From assembly GCA_025350285.1 (NCBI GenBank), contig JANXYE010000429.1, positions 1 to 5,521 of the forward strand: a stretch of 5,521 nt of DNA, read 5' to 3'. A program made the position numbers and the translations under genes. Numbering within the stretch: position 1 is the stretch's first letter; each line of letters starts with the position of its first letter. Source of the DNA: Chloroflexota bacterium (GTDB lineage: Bacteria > Chloroflexota > Dehalococcoidia > Tepidiformales > Tepidiformaceae). The notes under the pieces are model-generated. The model saw only the letters and a program-made list of their open reading frames with translations. It ran no database searches and was not told the DNA's origin. Positions 5,201 through 5,521 of this stretch are shown in pieces.

Positions 5201-5521
5201 TCAGCGAATCAGAAGGAGGCGAGCGTCCGCCTCAGCCTGCTTGAGGTGCGTATGTGCCTGCATCAGGATCGGTCGCAGTTGTTCACGGCGGGCTAGGATC
5301 GTTGACCGCACGGTCGATAGCGCGGCTGGACCCGAACTCAGTCTTTGCTCGAAACGAAGTCGTTTGTTCGTAAGTTCGGACTCCATCTGCGCAAGATCAC
5401 CGGGCGGAACTCCGCGTGACGCGTCGAACCTGAAACGTGCTTCGTGGTCCTTACGCCAAGTCAACAGACGCCAGGTGAGGTGGTCACCGAATCCGGGGAT
5501 GGCCCGAACGTTCGCCTCCGT
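5201..5521 (-). CDS. Partial gene: C-terminal tail of a YegI-like kinase / helix-hairpin-helix protein
   Basis: The frame stays open to the right edge, so only the last 106 residues and the stop (5201-5203) are present and the true start lies outside. The fragment begins TEANVRAIPGFGDHLTWRLLTWR, where NVRAIPGFG (4-12) looks like a helix-hairpin-helix turn, continues with FRFDASRGVPPGDL (30-43), then a long charged helix (about 44-104) with coiled-coil character. This order (HhH turn, tryptophan-arginine helix, FRFD segment, coiled coil) resembles the C-terminus of COG4248 proteins, which join a protein kinase domain to HhH elements (E. coli YegI) and are encoded beside PP2C phosphatases and TerY-type vWA proteins. 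The kinase domain itself is not in the window. The stop lies six bases past the stop of the convergent plus-strand gene. A TTG at 5464 is internal, not the start. Confidence 0.6.
   Translation of the reverse strand, partial: TEANVRAIPGFGDHLTWRLLTWRKDHEARFRFDASRGVPPGDLAQMESELTNKRLRFEQRLSSGPAALSTVRSTILARREQLRPILMQAHTHLKQAEADARLLLIR
5216..5233 (+). terminator. Weak hairpin after the phosphatase-superfamily gene
   Basis: GAGGCG (5216-5221) pairs with CGCCTC (5228-5233) across a six-base loop, 22 bp past the stop of the plus-strand gene and inside the coding tail of the convergent gene. It lacks the T-tract of an intrinsic terminator on either strand, so at best it slows polymerase between the two convergent genes. 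Confidence 0.2.

Noticed and set aside
5214..5219. AAGGAGG-like sequence on the plus strand as a ribosome site for a new gene
   Set aside because: No start codon with a meaningful open frame follows at a suitable distance, and the bases are codons of the minus-strand gene.
1..5521. CRISPR array, tRNA or rRNA
   Set aside because: No regularly spaced direct repeats are present, and no tRNA cloverleaf with the TTCGA arm or rRNA signature was found on either strand. The branched fold at 43-155 lacks tRNA consensus bases.

Overview
The window is GC-rich bacterial chromosome sequence with densely packed, alternating genes. Nothing in it fixes the taxon. The high GC content, an alpha-type ADP-forming acyl-CoA synthetase, a DUF433/DUF5615 toxin-antitoxin pair and a YegI-like kinase tail would suit a Chloroflexota-like or other environmental high-GC lineage, but that is a weak inference.

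Layout: positions 1-346 hold no convincing gene. They contain a long imperfect inverted repeat (43-155) whose loop folds into two smaller hairpins, so it is either a MITE-like element or a structured RNA. Next is a plus-strand block: an acyl-CoA synthetase alpha-type protein with a TTG start (347-1786), then a DUF433 antitoxin (1817-2122) and a DUF5615 PIN-like toxin (about 2124-2444). A family 2 glycosyltransferase (2462-3412, minus) converges on the toxin gene with a 17-bp gap. It diverges, across a 99-bp spacer, from a 560-residue alkaline-phosphatase-superfamily protein (3512-5194, plus). The right edge carries the C-terminal 106 residues of a minus-strand gene (5201 to beyond 5521) that resembles the helix-hairpin-helix/coiled-coil tail of YegI-type protein kinases.

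Functional reading: the metabolic gene and the toxin-antitoxin pair look like independent neighbours. The toxin-antitoxin pair appears to have its own promoter, an extended -10 six bases before the antitoxin ATG. The glycosyltransferase and phosphatase-superfamily protein may form a small co-regulated envelope-glycan unit read from a shared divergent promoter (an overlapping TAGGATA -10 on both strands); this is inference. The phosphatase-superfamily protein lacks the usual Asp-His pair of the SDHG motif, so its catalytic activity is uncertain. The partial kinase-like gene suggests that a kinase/PP2C/vWA regulatory cluster may lie just beyond the right edge.
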